Assembly: GCF_003752175.1 (NCBI RefSeq)
Contig: NZ_RJVF01000008.1
Coordinates: forward strand, 186,001-250,000
Reading direction: 5' to 3'
DNA length: 64,000 nt
Source of the DNA: Comamonas sp. BIGb0124
GTDB taxonomy: Bacteria; Pseudomonadota; Gammaproteobacteria; Burkholderiales; Burkholderiaceae_C
The translations under genes were made by a program, and so were the position numbers. Below are positions 42,430 through 52,683 of the stretch, one piece after another. The notes under the pieces are model-generated. The model searched no databases, had not been told where the DNA came from, and worked only from the letters and a program-made list of their open reading frames with translations. Numbering within the stretch: position 1 is the first letter of the stretch; every line of letters starts with the position of its first letter.

Positions 42430-42821
42430 GCAAAAACGTGTAACAACAATATTGATTCAGATCCCGCAGGAGAGTATCAATTTGTTTTTCCCGGCCCCAC
42501 CCCCTCCACGGAGGGGAGTCCGGACGTGCGAGCTTACCTATCATCCGGTGGCCTCGGGGCAGGTGAAATGTCCGGCGCCACCATTATGGCGGCATCCGGC
42601 GCCATTCCGCTGGAATCGAAGCCCTGCATCCCCTCGGTGAAACACCCCCCGGCACGGTGCGATTCCCTGCCCCATTCATGTTCTGATTGTTTGCGAGAAA
42701 TCGTGAAAAGAAGAATGATGGCTATCACATTGAGCGATCTGTTTTTGGCGAGTCGAGGACGCCGGTTTCGATCGGAACCTGCGCTGGCCCGGCATGGGTT
42801 GCATGCGATGGGGCATCGCCC
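42430..42821. other. Intergenic region without a recognised gene (392 bases)
   Basis: Between the response regulator (starting leftward at 42429) and the end of the TauE-like gene. It must hold the two-component promoter. A perfect hairpin CCCCTC-CACG-GAGGGG lies at 42501-42516, about 70 bases upstream of the regulator ATG. Several GC-rich segments with GGTGAAA and GGTGCGATTCC strings follow on the + strand (about 42560-42675), but no gene lies downstream in that direction. No supported reading frame was found. Confidence 0.4.
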
Positions 42822-43577
42822 TCAACCCAGTCGAGCCATCAAGCGGGGCAAGGCCGATATCAGCAAAGCGCAGCCCGAGACGGTCAGCAGCCCCAGCACG
42901 ATCGTCCTGAATGCCGCCTCGCTCATGCCCACATACAGCCGGGTTCCGATGAAAGCGGGAATTAGCATGGCAGGACCGACGATGGCGAAATACGGCAGCA
43001 TGTCGCGTTCGACGACGCCGGTGGCAAGATAGGTGGCCATCGTCACGGCCAGCATCGAGAGGTTGAAGTTCTGGATCACGGCGCGCTGCGTGTCTTTCTC
43101 GAAACCGCGCAGCGTGCACCACAGCGTCGGCACCGTGCCGGTGAAGCCGCCGATGCCGCCCATGGCGCCGCCCACCACACCGACCAGCCCATCGGCCACG
43201 CGGCCACCGCGCTCGATGCGAGGCAGATTCTTCGCCATCAGCATGGCCGGGCACCACAGCACAAGAAGGCCTCCCAGCACGGCCTTGAAGACATCGATGT
43301 CCATCCTCGGCAGCAGCCAGACCCCCAGCGGCACGCCGCACAGGCCCCCCAGCAGAAACGGCAGCAACAGCGGCGCATTCAGCTTGCGCCTCAACGAAGC
43401 CGCGGCGACGATCTGCCCGGTCAGCGAGCCGAACACGGCGAGCGCGGCCGCCAGGCGAGGGTCGAGCACCCAGACCCAGAACGACATGGCCACCATGCCG
43501 AAAGCGAATCCCGACAGTCCCTGCACAAAACCGGCCACGATCGCCCCGACGGCCACCAGCACATAAACGGATTCCAA
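42822..43577 (-). CDS. TauE/SafE-family sulfite exporter-like permease
   Basis: Integral membrane protein of about 251 residues with some eight hydrophobic segments in two repeated halves; the family signatures GFVQGLSGFAFGM near the N-terminus and GGAMGGIGGFTGT in the middle are clear. The TTG at 43577 is preferred because GAGGAGGA lies 7-9 bases ahead; the first ATG (43619) adds 14 polar residues and has no ribosome site. Family members export sulfite, sulfoacetate or other organosulfur anions; the substrate here is unknown. A LysR gene ends 100 bases upstream on the same strand. Confidence 0.85.
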   Translation of the reverse strand: MESVYVLVAVGAIVAGFVQGLSGFAFGMVAMSFWVWVLDPRLAAALAVFGSLTGQIVAAASLRRKLNAPLLLPFLLGGLCGVPLGVWLLPRMDIDVFKAVLGGLLVLWCPAMLMAKNLPRIERGGRVADGLVGVVGGAMGGIGGFTGTVPTLWCTLRGFEKDTQRAVIQNFNLSMLAVTMATYLATGVVERDMLPYFAIVGPAMLIPAFIGTRLYVGMSEAAFRTIVLGLLTVSGCALLISALPRLMARLG

Positions 43578-43677
43578 CAGCTCATCCTCCTCGGCGCCCC
43601 TGCACCGGATTGGGGCCATTATGGCGAAGTGCCATTAGCTGGATATTTGATATTCATATCAACCCATAAGTCTCAAC

Positions 43678-44658
43678 TTATGACGCCGAAGGCGCCCCGC
43701 CAACCTCCGGCACACGGGTGAATCGCCTCGCCATTTCCTGTGCCGCCTGCCGGAGTGCAGCCGCGAACAGCTCCTGCTCCTCGTACTGGGCCCCCTCCAG
43801 CCGCTGAAACAAGGTGATGGGCGGCAAGGTCCAGCCGAACCGGTGGTCGACGATGCCCACGCCGGCAATGCGTGCCAGCTCATCGGCGATGTCCCAGGGC
43901 ACGATGGAGACCGCCCGTTCATTCACCGCGACGAGTTCACCCATGATCTTGGCGGAAAGACTCTCGACGATCGGCGGCGGCGGAACCACGTTGGCTCTGA
44001 GAAAAAAGTCGGTGATCTGCTCTCGCATGGGGGTGCGTCGAGCGCCCAGAATCCAGTCGAGCTCGGTGAGTTCGGCCCACTGCAAGGGCTTGCGCCCGAG
44101 CTGCCGGGCGAGTTGGCGATGGGCGATCAGACGCGGTTCCTGCTGATAGAGCACATCGTGCCGCAGCCCGGTCATGTCGAGGATGGCCGAGGTGCGCCCG
44201 ATGACGCAGTCCAGCTCATGTGCCCTCAACTGCGCCAGCAGATGGTCGCTGGTGTTCTCGTGCAAGGTCACCGTCACACGCCGGCCGTCGGGCCGGGTCC
44301 GGGCGATCGCGGTCGCCAGCAGCTTGCCGGGCACGAACGGAATCACGCCGACATGGAGATGGGCCGCACGCCCCTGGCCCACGGCCTCGATGTCTTGCGC
44401 CCAATGGCCGAGGTCCGACAGCAGGGTCTTGGCGCGTGCCAGCACCAGCCGTCCCAGTTCGGTCGGCGACATGCCCCTCGAGGACCGGGTGAACAACGGC
44501 GCCCCGAACAGCGACTCCAGCTCGGCCAGGGCTTGCGTGACGGCGGGCTGGCTGGTGGCCAGTTGCTGCGCGACACGGGTCAGCGACCGCTGCTCCTCGA
44601 TGGCCTGCAGCAGCAGGAAGTGTTTCATCCGCAGCCGCGTCACCATGCGATGGACCAT
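43678..44658 (-). CDS. LysR-family transcriptional regulator
   Basis: LysR regulator of about 326 residues. Helix-turn-helix QRSLTRVAQQLATSQPAVTQAL follows LRMKHFLLLQAIEE. The ATG at 44658 has GGAG six bases ahead and is preferred over ATG 44697, which has none. The effector domain has HVGVIPFVPGK and DCVIGRTS. It lies upstream of the TauE-like exporter on the same strand (100 bases apart) and divergent from a second LysR gene, so it may control the exporter. Confidence 0.88.
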   Translation of the reverse strand: MVHRMVTRLRMKHFLLLQAIEEQRSLTRVAQQLATSQPAVTQALAELESLFGAPLFTRSSRGMSPTELGRLVLARAKTLLSDLGHWAQDIEAVGQGRAAHLHVGVIPFVPGKLLATAIARTRPDGRRVTVTLHENTSDHLLAQLRAHELDCVIGRTSAILDMTGLRHDVLYQQEPRLIAHRQLARQLGRKPLQWAELTELDWILGARRTPMREQITDFFLRANVVPPPPIVESLSAKIMGELVAVNERAVSIVPWDIADELARIAGVGIVDHRFGWTLPPITLFQRLEGAQYEEQELFAAALRQAAQEMARRFTRVPEVGGAPSAS

Positions 44659-44780
44659 CGCCGACTCCGCGCCGCGTCTTGAAAGGGGTGTTGTCATGGC
44701 TGCCCACTATAGAGAGTCACACCCCCCGGAACGGTCGAAGTCGGGCTCGAACACGCGTGTCCCATATCGACGGTCACAAG

Positions 44781-44830
44781 CAAATAACCAAAGATTATTT
44801 GTTTTTGAATGATCTGGCTTCTATCATTCA
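44781..44830. promoter_or_regulatory. Two perfect inverted repeats between divergent LysR genes
   Basis: CAAATAA (44781-44787) and TTATTTG (44795-44801) are perfect arms with a 7-base spacer. TGAATGAT (44806-44813) and ATCATTCA (44823-44830) are perfect arms with a 9-base spacer. Both lie in an AT-rich patch upstream of the LysR gene at 44898 and have the dyad form of LysR binding sites, a recognition and an activation site being plausible. Confidence 0.55.
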
Positions 44831-44897
44831 TAAAAAGCATTCTTGCTTCCTCCTCTTTCTTTGCCTGGCGGCAAGCCCGCCACGTCCGGACCGCCCT

Positions 44898-45914
44898 ATG
44901 GAAATGCGCCACTTCGATGCCTTTGCCGCCGTCATGTCGGCGGGCAGCGTCACGGCTGCCGGCGCCCTGCTGGGGCGTTCGCAGCCCGCGGTCACGCGCC
45001 TGATCCAGGAGCTCGAAGACAGCCTGGGTTACGCCCTCTTCGAGCGCAGCGGTCCCCGCATCACGCCCACGGCTCGCGCCTTCCAGCTGTATCAGGAAGT
45101 CGAGCGTTCGCTGATCGGCCTGCACCGCATCCGCGAACGGGCCCTGGCGATTGCCAACGACAGCCAGGCGCCCTTGTCGATTGCCGCCACGCCGTCGCTG
45201 GCCAGCGGCATCCTGTCGCAGGCGCTGGCCCAGGTGCAGGCCGGCGGACTCGATCTCCCGCCCAGCCTTCAGGTCCATACCGGCTCGGACGAGTACGTGG
45301 TCGAATCCGTGCTGGCCCAGCGTTTCGACATCGGCTTGGCCACGCTGCCTCTCGACCATCGCGGCCTGGAAATCCACTGGATCGGCGAAGCGCCCTGCGT
45401 GGCGGTCGTGCACCGCGACAGCCCCCTGGCGGCGCAGGCACGGATCGAGTGGCACGACATGGCCGCGCATCGCCTGATCACGCTGGCCAATGCCTTCCGG
45501 CTGCGCGGCCGCATCAACGCCGCACTGAACGCGGCCTGCGACGGGAAGGGTGTCAAGCCGGCCGGCCTGCTCGAAACCAACACCTCGGTGCATGCCATCC
45601 TGGCCGCGCGGGCCGGGCTGGGCATCGCGCTGGTGGAGCCGTCCACGGCCTACGGCGCGGGCATCGACGGCGTGGTGGTGCGCCCGCTGCCCGTGCACAT
45701 TCCGTTCTACTTCGGCGCCGTCACGCCGTACGGCAAGTCGTCGACACCGGTCGCCACCGCCCTGCTCGAGGCCCTGGCTCAGGCGGCCAGCGCCCTGCAG
45801 GGTTTCAAGCGCCACGAAGGCCGCCGCCACGAGGCCCTGCTGCAGAAATTCCATGGCGAAGTGGCACCGCCTCCGGCCACGCTGACCATCGCGCGGCCTG
45901 GCGGACGCGGCTGA
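44898..45914 (+). CDS. LysR-family transcriptional regulator
   Basis: LysR regulator of 338 residues from ATG 44898 (MEMRHFDAFAAVM), with helix-turn-helix AGSVTAAGALLGRSQPAVTRLI. The longer reading to 44679 adds 73 residues with no family character and would run through the operator repeats. The gene is 49 bases upstream of the M19-like gene on the same strand and is the obvious candidate regulator of the 45.96-54.86 kb operon. Confidence 0.9.
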   Translation: MEMRHFDAFAAVMSAGSVTAAGALLGRSQPAVTRLIQELEDSLGYALFERSGPRITPTARAFQLYQEVERSLIGLHRIRERALAIANDSQAPLSIAATPSLASGILSQALAQVQAGGLDLPPSLQVHTGSDEYVVESVLAQRFDIGLATLPLDHRGLEIHWIGEAPCVAVVHRDSPLAAQARIEWHDMAAHRLITLANAFRLRGRINAALNAACDGKGVKPAGLLETNTSVHAILAARAGLGIALVEPSTAYGAGIDGVVVRPLPVHIPFYFGAVTPYGKSSTPVATALLEALAQAASALQGFKRHEGRRHEALLQKFHGEVAPPPATLTIARPGGRG

Positions 45915-45963
45915 GCCGCTTCGCACCGCCGTTCCCTTCTTGTCTCACACGCTGAAAGCCCCC

Positions 45964-46953
45964 ATGTCCACCGTGCATCCCGTTTATCAGGAATCCATCG
46001 TTCTCGACGCACTCAACATCTGCAACTGGTCCGAGGACATCTTCAAGGAATGGCGGACCGGCGGCATCGATGCGGTCTCGGCGACCTGCGGCCTGTGGGA
46101 GAACTTCCCCGAGTCGATCAAGCGGGTGGTCGAGTGGAAGAAATGGTTCGAGCAATACGCCGACCTCATCGTGCAGGCGCACAGCGTGGCCGACATCCGT
46201 CAGGCCAAGCGCGACGGCCGCACGGCGGTGGTGCTGTCGTGGCAGAACACCTCGGGCATCGAGGACCAGCTCGACTACCTGCGGGTGTTCCGCGACCTGG
46301 GCGTGCGCATCATGCAACTGACCTACAACACCCAGAACTACTCGGGAGCCGGCTACACCGAATTGCGCGATTCGGGACTCACCGGTTTTGGCCGCGAGGT
46401 GGTCGACCAGATGGGCGAACTGGGCATCGTCTGCGACCTGTCGCACGTCGGCAACCTGACCACGGACGACGTGATCGCCTATGCGAAGGTGCCGCCCTGC
46501 TTCACCCACATTCAGCCCGCCGGCATGAAAGACATCGGACGCAACAAGCCCGACGCGCAGATCAAGGCCATCGGCCAGCGCGGCGGCATGGTGGGCCTGT
46601 CCCAGTTCGGTCCCTTCATGAAGAAGGGGAACGACTCGACGATCGACGACTACGTCGAGGCGCTGGACTATGTGATCGACCTCGCCGGCGAGGACCATGT
46701 CGGCATCGGCTCGGACGCCTCGCAGGGCCATGCGCGTCCCAGCGAGTTCCTGGTGTGGTGCAACAAGGACAAGGGTTATGCCCGCCAGCTCACCCCCTGG
46801 GGCAGCGACAAGGTCGTCAAGCCTTTGGGCCCGCTGGCCGAGCGCCCGCTGCTGGCCGACGCCATGGCGCGTGCCGGCTGGAGCGACGAACGCATGCGCA
46901 AGGTACTGGGCGAGAACTGGCTCAACTACCTGGAAAAAGTCTGGGGCGGCTGA
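45964..46953 (+). CDS. Peptidase M19 / membrane dipeptidase-like protein lacking part of the metal site
   Basis: Protein of 329 residues of the renal-dipeptidase (M19) fold. Present are the second-half landmarks: DLSHVG (His of the zinc site), CFTHIQP (second His), and HVGIGSDAS (catalytic Asp region), and the C-terminal VLGENWLNYL. Absent are the N-terminal HxD of ordinary dipeptidases (here LDALNICNW) and the bridging Glu (here SWQNTSGIED). The same changed motifs are, as far as I recall, shared by a group of proteobacterial homologues, so this looks like a distinct clade and not a decayed gene. First structural gene of the operon with a PotABCD-like importer. Dipeptidase activity should not be assumed. 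Confidence 0.85.
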   Translation: MSTVHPVYQESIVLDALNICNWSEDIFKEWRTGGIDAVSATCGLWENFPESIKRVVEWKKWFEQYADLIVQAHSVADIRQAKRDGRTAVVLSWQNTSGIEDQLDYLRVFRDLGVRIMQLTYNTQNYSGAGYTELRDSGLTGFGREVVDQMGELGIVCDLSHVGNLTTDDVIAYAKVPPCFTHIQPAGMKDIGRNKPDAQIKAIGQRGGMVGLSQFGPFMKKGNDSTIDDYVEALDYVIDLAGEDHVGIGSDASQGHARPSEFLVWCNKDKGYARQLTPWGSDKVVKPLGPLAERPLLADAMARAGWSDERMRKVLGENWLNYLEKVWGG

Positions 46954-47028
46954 GCCCGGTTGGCCTCGCCTCGTTTCTTTCCTCTCGATTTCGACGACAC
47001 CTTCATTTCACACAAGGACACTACTGCC

Positions 47029-48081
47029 ATGGCTTTGCGTTCCACTACCCGTCGCCGCCTGATCGCGGCAGCCAGTCTGCTGGGCCTGATCGGCTCGGCC
47101 CATGCCCAGGCCACCCAGGACATCACCGTGGTCGGGTTTTTCGGTCTGTTCCAGGACAAATACACGGAGGCGGTGATCAAGCCCTTCGAACAAGCCAACC
47201 CGGATGTGAAGGTCAACTACCGTCCCGTGCGCAACTCGGCCGAAACGCTGGCCCTGCTGCGCCTGCAGCGCGCCAATCCCACGGTCGATCTGGCGATCCT
47301 GGATGTGTCGGTGGCCGCCGGCGCCAACAAGGAAGGCCTGTTCACCGCCCTCGATCCCCGCAAGGTCGGCAACCTGGCCGACCTGCAGGCCTGGGCCCGC
47401 CCGGCCGGCAACATGGGCGCGGTGATCTCGCGCGATGACCTGGCCATCATCTACAACACGCAGCAGGTCAAGACGCCGCCGACCAGCTGGAACGACCTCG
47501 CACGGCCCGAGTTCCGCCGCAAGCTGGCCTTCCCCATCGCCGACACGCGCGGCGTGGTGCTGCTGCCGATCTTTGCCCGCATGGCCGGCAAGGACTACAA
47601 GGACACCATCGATCCGGGGATCGCCCAGCTCAAGACGATCGCCCCCAATGTGCAGACCTGGGAACCGCAGCCCGACATCTACACCGCCGTGCGCTCCGGC
47701 CAGGCCGCCATCGGCATCGGCTGGAACGGCCGTGGCCAGTACACCCACGACATCTCGAACGGCGAAGTCGCGGTGGCCATTCCCAAGGAAGGCAGCGTGG
47801 GCCAGCTCAACACCATCAACCTGGTGGCCAATGCACCCCAGTCGGATGCCGCCCAGCGTTTCGTGAACTACGCGCTCAGCCCCGAAGCCCAGGCCCGCTT
47901 TGCCGCGGCGGTCTTCTACGGCCCGACCAACAGCAAGGTCAAGCTCGACCCGGCGCTGCGCACCCGCATCTTCGGCACGCCCGACGTGGAAAAGCGCGCC
48001 ATCGAACTCGACTGGGACTGGATCTCGGGCCAGTACGCACCGTGGGTGCAGCGCATCAAGCGTGAAGTGATCGGCGGCTGA
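47029..48081 (+). CDS. ABC transporter substrate-binding protein (PotD/spermidine-putrescine-like)
   Basis: Periplasmic binding protein of 350 residues from ATG 47029 (AAGGA 12 bases ahead); signal peptide to about residue 26 (GSAHAQ). The mature part has the fold and blocks of the iron/polyamine-type binding proteins: VVGFFGLFQDKYTEAVIKPFEQ, SWNDLARPEFRRKLAFP and NLVANAPQSDAAQRFVNY. It delivers ligand to the ABC importer encoded next. The ligand may be a polyamine, an amino-acid derivative or another small cation; not decided by sequence. Confidence 0.9.
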   Translation: MALRSTTRRRLIAAASLLGLIGSAHAQATQDITVVGFFGLFQDKYTEAVIKPFEQANPDVKVNYRPVRNSAETLALLRLQRANPTVDLAILDVSVAAGANKEGLFTALDPRKVGNLADLQAWARPAGNMGAVISRDDLAIIYNTQQVKTPPTSWNDLARPEFRRKLAFPIADTRGVVLLPIFARMAGKDYKDTIDPGIAQLKTIAPNVQTWEPQPDIYTAVRSGQAAIGIGWNGRGQYTHDISNGEVAVAIPKEGSVGQLNTINLVANAPQSDAAQRFVNYALSPEAQARFAAAVFYGPTNSKVKLDPALRTRIFGTPDVEKRAIELDWDWISGQYAPWVQRIKREVIGG

Positions 48082-48118
48082 GCGCCCGGCCCCGCCAACA
48101 GCAGACAGAACAAGCCCG

Positions 48119-49284
<1,166 letters not shown>

Positions 49285-49288
<4 letters not shown>

Positions 49289-50181
49289 GTGCGCACGCGC
49301 TGCCTTCTCGCCGGGGCTCGGGGGCGGCCCGGCACATCCGGCTGGCCCTGATGCTGCCGGGGCTGCTCGGACTCGGCGTCACGTTCCTGCTGCCGCTGGC
49401 CTGGCTGTTTCGCATGTCGCTGTCGGATGCGCAGCTCGGCCAGCCCGACACCGGCCGCCTGACCCTGCAGTACTACGCCAGCGCACTGGCCGATCCCTTC
49501 TACTGGAAGGTCGCGCTCAACACCTTTGCGATGTCGGCACTGGTTGCCGTGCTGGCCGTGCTGCTGTCGTTTCCCATCGCGTTGTTCCTGGCGCGCTCGC
49601 AAAGCCGCTGGCGGGGTGTGCTGGTGGCGCTGGCCATCGCGCCGCTGCTGACCTCGACGGTGGTGCGCACCTATGGCTGGATGGTGATCCTCGGCGATCA
49701 GGGTCTGGTCAACGGCAGCCTGCGCTGGCTGGGGTGGATCGACGCGCCGCTGCCCATCTCCAACAACTTCTTTGCCGCCGTGATCGCGCTCACCGAACTG
49801 CTCATGCCCTACGCCATCCTGGCCATGCTCAGCGGCTTCGGGCGGCTGCATGCGGACTACGAATCGGCTGCCGCGCTGCTGGGAGCCAACCGCTGGAAGG
49901 TGCTGTGGCGCATCGTGCTGCCCTTGAGCGTGCCCGGCATCGCCACCGGCGCGCTGCTGGTGTTCGTGCTGTCGCTGTCGGCGTTCGTCACGCCCCGGCT
50001 GGTGGGCGGTGGCCGGGTCTTCCTGCTGGCGACCGAGATCTACAGCGAAGCCACGGTGACGCTCAACTGGCCGCTGGCCGCTGCGCTGTCGGCCATCCTG
50101 CTCGTGCTGTTCGGCGGCGTCATCGTGATCTATCAGCGGGTGCTGAGCGCCGCCGACCGCCGCTACGGAGAATCCGCATGA
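49285..50181 (+). CDS. ABC transporter permease (PotB-like)
   Basis: Inner-membrane permease of 298 residues with six hydrophobic segments and the EAA loop ESAAALLGANRWKVLWRIVLP that contacts the ATPase. Translationally coupled at both ends: its ATG lies in the stop codon region of the ATPase gene and its stop overlaps the second permease start. Confidence 0.94.
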
Positions 50182-51008
50182 CGCACACCGCCGTTCCCTC
50201 GCCGCAGCCGGCCGTCCGCCGCAAGCCCTGGCCCATCGGCCGCTGGCTGCATGGGCTGGCCATTGCCCTGCTCTACCTCTTCCTGCTGGCCCCCATCGTG
50301 GTGGTGCTGGTGGTGTCCTTCGACAACCGCCCTTACCTGAGCTTCCCGCCGCAGAGCTGGTCGCTGGATTCCTACCGGCAGGTTCTCCAGAACCAGTCCT
50401 TCCTCAAGGCCTTCCACGTCAGTCTGGTGGTGGGCGCGATCGCCGCGCTGCTGTCGCTGGCCGCCGGTGTGGGTGTCGCCCTGGCGCTGCGCCGGCCGGC
50501 CCGTGGGCGCGACGCGGTGCAGGCCCTGTTCATGTCGCCCCTGCTGGTGCCCAACATCGTGCTCGGCGTGGCGCTGCTGCTGGTGCTGTCGTCGCTGGGC
50601 CTGCTCGACTCCTACCTGGGCCTGGTGCTGGCGCACGTGGGCATCACCCTGCCCTATGTGGTGCGAACCGTGAGCCTGAGCCTCAAGTCGGTCGATGCAC
50701 GCTGCGAAGAGGCCGCGCTCACGCTCGGTGCACCGCCCCGCGTCGTCTTCTGGCGTGTGACCCTGCCCCTGATTCGCCCGGGCGTCATCGCCGGCGGCGT
50801 CATTGCTTTCCTGATTTCGTTCGATGAAGCCGTGATCTCGCTGTTCGTCACCGGAACCCGGACCTCGACCCTGCCGGTCGAGGTCTATCGTTACATCGAA
50901 TACCGCACCGACCCGCAGGTCGCCGCGCTGTCCGCATTGCTGATCGCCGTGTCGGTGGTGGTGGTGCTGCTGGTCGAGCGCCTGCTGGGCCTCAGGCGGG
51001 CTCTGTAG
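50178..51008 (+). CDS. ABC transporter permease (PotC-like)
   Basis: Second permease of 276 residues, six hydrophobic segments, EAA loop EEAALTLGAPPRVVFWRVTLP. Starts at ATG 50178 overlapping the PotB-like stop. Completes the importer with the three genes before it. Confidence 0.94.
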   Translation: MTHTAVPSPQPAVRRKPWPIGRWLHGLAIALLYLFLLAPIVVVLVVSFDNRPYLSFPPQSWSLDSYRQVLQNQSFLKAFHVSLVVGAIAALLSLAAGVGVALALRRPARGRDAVQALFMSPLLVPNIVLGVALLLVLSSLGLLDSYLGLVLAHVGITLPYVVRTVSLSLKSVDARCEEAALTLGAPPRVVFWRVTLPLIRPGVIAGGVIAFLISFDEAVISLFVTGTRTSTLPVEVYRYIEYRTDPQVAALSALLIAVSVVVVLLVERLLGLRRAL

Positions 51009-51021
51009 ACCAACGAGAGAG

Positions 51022-51037
51022 CGGGCCGCACGGCCCG
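51022..51037. other. GC hairpin before the mlrC-like gene
   Basis: CGGGCC-GCAC-GGCCCG is a perfect 6-bp stem in the 35-base gap between the permease stop and the next ATG (51044). Inside an operon this could be an attenuator or a processing/stability element that lowers expression of the downstream genes. Confidence 0.35.
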
Positions 51038-51043
51038 TCCGAG

Positions 51044-52630
51044 ATGCGCGTACTGCTCTTGCAACTGTTTCACGAGGCACATGCCTTCACGCCTCAACTG
51101 GTCGGCGTCGACGACTTTCGGCGCCGGCACTTCGTCTCGGGCGACGCCGCGAGACAGCAACTGGCGCGCGGCAGCAACTGGATGGCCGGTGCGCTGGCCA
51201 CCCTCGACGACGCCGGTGCGCAGGTGCACCTGGGTCTTTGCACCGCCTGCCTGCCGGGCGGCTCGGTGCGCGAAGCCGACTATGCCTCGCTGTCGGCAGC
51301 CTGGTTCGACGCCGTCGACACCGCCTGCCGCGAGCATGGCCCGTTCGATGCCGTGCTGCTGCTGTTGCACGGTGCCCTGGCAGTCGTCGGCCAGGCCGAT
51401 CCCGAAGCCGAACTGGTGCAGGCCGTGCGCACCCGCGTCGGGCCCCGGCCGGTGATCGGCGTGGCGCTGGACTTTCATTGCAACATCGGCCCCGGACTGG
51501 TGCAGGCCGCCGACGTGGTGGTCGCCGGCCGCGCGTACCCGCATGTCGATGTGGCCGAACGGGGCGCACGCCTGGTCCGGCTGGTCATGCACCGGCTCGG
51601 CCATGAAACCGCCCGCAGTGCCCGCCGCACGCGCCACGTCCGCCTGCCGCTGGTGGTGCCGATGAACCGCATGCAGACCGTCGACGGCCCTTTCGCCGAA
51701 CTGGCGGCCAAGGCCCGTGCGCTCGAGATCGAGCTGGGTCTCGACGATCTGGCCATCGTGGGCGGTTTCCCCTATGCCGATCACGACCGGGCCTGCGCGA
51801 GCGTGCTGGCCAGCGGTCCGCAGCAGGCCTGCCAGCAGGCCGTCCGCGCGCTGGCCGGCCTGGCCTGGCGCCTGCGCCGGGAGCTGCTCAGGCCTCAGCC
51901 CGATGCCCGTCTCCTGCGCGACTGGCTCAACGAACCGGGCTCCGGCACGCTGGTCGTTGCCGACTGCGGAGACAACCCCGGCGCCGGCGGGCTGGGCCGC
52001 GACGGCACCCTGCTGGCCGAAGTGCTGCGCAGCACCCGCCGTTTCGCCGCCGGCATCCACATCGATCCCCGGACGGTTGCCCTGGCGCGGCAGGCGGGCG
52101 TGGACGGCGAGATCGGCTTCGAATTGCGCCGGGCCGGCCCGGGCCCGGACGACCAGGCCTTGCTGGGCGTCTGGACCGCCCGTGTGGTGCGCGTCGGCTC
52201 ATTCGTCTATCGCAACAGCGGTCCGATGATGACGGGCGAAACACTGGACGGCGGCCTGGGCTGCGTGCTGTACATCGAAGGCGGCCGTGGCGCCAGCGGC
52301 CACGTTCTGGTGGCCAGCGAACGCATCCAGCCCTACGATACGCAGGCCTTCCTCAGCCAGCAGGTCGCACTCGACGGACTCGACGTCATCCTGCTCAAGT
52401 CCTCGGCCCATTTCCGGGCCGCTTATGCGCCGTGCGCCACCTGGCAGCCCGGGCCCGCCATCCGCGTGGCCGACGGCGGCGGCTGGGCCAGTCCGGATCT
52501 GCGCCGCTACATCGGTGTCTTGCCCGCCACCGACGGCAGCGCGGGACGCACACGTGCCGTATTACCCTTCCACCTCCTCGACGACAGCCGCTGGTCGGAC
52601 CTGATCGAGGACGAACCCGACATGCAGTGA
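51044..52630 (+). CDS. MlrC-family (M81) metallopeptidase-like protein
   Basis: Protein of 528 residues of the MlrC/microcystinase C family. The N-terminal domain has the metal-ligand motif ALDFHCNI (about 144-151), GRAYPHVD and GGFPYADHD; the C-terminal domain has DCGDNPGAGG and ends with the KSSAHFRAAYAP block typical of the family. In Sphingomonas MlrC acts in microcystin breakdown, but most homologues occur beside ABC importers and hydrolyse or modify unknown small substrates. Here it follows the PotC-like permease by 35 bases, pointing to the imported compound as its substrate. Confidence 0.88.
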   Translation: MRVLLLQLFHEAHAFTPQLVGVDDFRRRHFVSGDAARQQLARGSNWMAGALATLDDAGAQVHLGLCTACLPGGSVREADYASLSAAWFDAVDTACREHGPFDAVLLLLHGALAVVGQADPEAELVQAVRTRVGPRPVIGVALDFHCNIGPGLVQAADVVVAGRAYPHVDVAERGARLVRLVMHRLGHETARSARRTRHVRLPLVVPMNRMQTVDGPFAELAAKARALEIELGLDDLAIVGGFPYADHDRACASVLASGPQQACQQAVRALAGLAWRLRRELLRPQPDARLLRDWLNEPGSGTLVVADCGDNPGAGGLGRDGTLLAEVLRSTRRFAAGIHIDPRTVALARQAGVDGEIGFELRRAGPGPDDQALLGVWTARVVRVGSFVYRNSGPMMTGETLDGGLGCVLYIEGGRGASGHVLVASERIQPYDTQAFLSQQVALDGLDVILLKSSAHFRAAYAPCATWQPGPAIRVADGGGWASPDLRRYIGVLPATDGSAGRTRAVLPFHLLDDSRWSDLIEDEPDMQ

Positions 52631-52683
52631 CCGGACCCTCGCGACCTTGCGTCCTGCATTTCCATTGATTGCCCCCTCCTGAC

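Noticed and set aside
42541-42680. Strings resembling riboswitch cores (GGTGAAA, GGTGCGATTCC near GGGGCAGG), like parts of FMN or cobalamin elements
   Set aside because: The full conserved core and its helices could not be laid out, and no gene lies downstream on the + strand; the neighbouring TauE-like gene ends here on the other strand.
44679-44897. Longer N-terminus for the LysR gene at 44898
   Set aside because: The added residues are not LysR-like and the stretch carries two perfect operator-like dyads, so it is promoter DNA.
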